From contig DOBD01000058.1 of NCBI GenBank assembly GCA_003506275.1, positions 7,359 to 14,168 on the forward strand: a stretch of 6,810 bases of DNA. Direction: 5' to 3'. This document shows, in pieces, positions 6,377-6,810 of the stretch; position 1 is the stretch's first letter, and each line of letters opens with the position of its first letter. Position numbers and translations under genes: made by a program. The notes beneath the pieces are model-generated. The model was not told where the DNA came from, searched no databases, and saw only the letters and a list, made by a program, of their open reading frames with translations. This stretch comes from Bacteroidales bacterium. Lineage in GTDB: Bacteria > Bacteroidota > Bacteroidia > Bacteroidales > UBA1402.

Positions 6377-6810
6377 ATGTACTCATTGTAGAGAATGAAA
6401 AACCAGCAGCCGGCATTCTGGTCCGGCTGCTGCATCATATTGACCCTGCTATTCAGGTTTCGGGGATTGTGGAAACGGTCGAGGGAACCATCAACTGGAT
6501 TCAGGATCACGACAGGCCGGATTTGATTCTAATGGATATTCAACTCGATGACGGGCTGTGTTTCGAGGTGTTTGAAACCATTCGGCTGGACATCCCGGTC
6601 ATCTTTACCACAGCCTACGATGAGTACACCCTCAGGGCATTCAAGGTCAACAGTATTGACTATTTGCTCAAACCGGTTGAAGAGCAGGCTTTGAGGGCGG
6701 CTTTGAGGAAATACCGGGGAATGTATGCCTCCGGGATGGTGGCGCGGCCTGATTTCGACCGTTTACTGGGAGGTTATTCCAGCCCGTATAAATCGAGATT
6801 CCTGGTTAAG
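6373..6810 (+). CDS. LytTR-type response regulator (3' partial)
   Basis: The frame is open to the window end and gives 146 residues. The receiver domain is nearly complete: Asp55 in LILMDIQLDDG is the phospho-acceptor, Thr80 in FTTAYDEY the switch residue and Lys100 in YLLKPV the conserved lysine. After a linker, the final residues YKSRFLVK look like the first strand of a LytTR DNA-binding domain, which would continue beyond the window. Pairing with a LytS-class kinase supports that reading. The metal-binding acidic pair near the N-terminus reads Glu7-Asn8 instead of two acidic residues. The ATG overlaps the kinase stop by four bases and lacks its own promoter. It probably regulates a few nearby genes, which are not identifiable from here. 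Confidence 0.92.
   Translation, partial: MNVLIVENEKPAAGILVRLLHHIDPAIQVSGIVETVEGTINWIQDHDRPDLILMDIQLDDGLCFEVFETIRLDIPVIFTTAYDEYTLRAFKVNSIDYLLKPVEEQALRAALRKYRGMYASGMVARPDFDRLLGGYSSPYKSRFLVK

Overview
The window looks like chromosomal DNA from a member of the Bacteroidota, probably a free-living, moderately GC-rich lineage such as the Cytophagia or Saprospiria; the class is a guess. The main clues are start codons without convincing Shine-Dalgarno sequences (A-rich stretches precede arsC and acr3), candidate -7 elements of the Bacteroidota form TAnnTTTG in the divergent intergenic region, and a LytS/LytTR-type two-component pair. The arsenic genes and the secreted GH43 enzyme also fit this phylum.

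Positions 1-3179 (+ strand) carry a compact arsenic detoxification operon whose 5' end lies outside the window. The order is a truncated NAD(P)-binding protein of the pyrroline-5-carboxylate reductase (ProC) fold, a thioredoxin-type arsenate reductase (arsC), an arsenite S-adenosylmethionine methyltransferase (arsM) and an ACR3 arsenite efflux permease. ArsC would reduce As(V) to As(III). Acr3 would then expel As(III), or ArsM would methylate it. The ProC-like protein has lost the usual P5C reductase signatures and has no obvious job in this pathway; it is the least explained part of the operon. No ArsR repressor is visible, so it may lie upstream.

Positions 3197-4774 (- strand) encode a secreted two-domain glycoside hydrolase of family 43, convergent with acr3 and apparently unrelated to arsenic. 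An imperfect inverted repeat sits in the 17-base gap between the two genes and overlaps the end of acr3. The 135-base region between GH43 and the next gene is divergent. It holds a candidate promoter for each direction and an imperfect 17-base tandem repeat just at and after the rightward promoter.

Positions 4910-5236 (+) encode a small multidrug resistance family protein of the Gdx/SugE type (probable guanidinium exporter). After a 102-base gap come a four-helix membrane histidine kinase of the LytS/YehU class (5339-6376) and, overlapping it by four bases, its LytTR-type response regulator (6373 onward), which is cut by the window end.

No rRNA, tRNA, CRISPR array, transposase or phage gene was seen. 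Every gene here belongs to a recognisable family. The most promising unknown is the ProC-like member of the arsenic operon.
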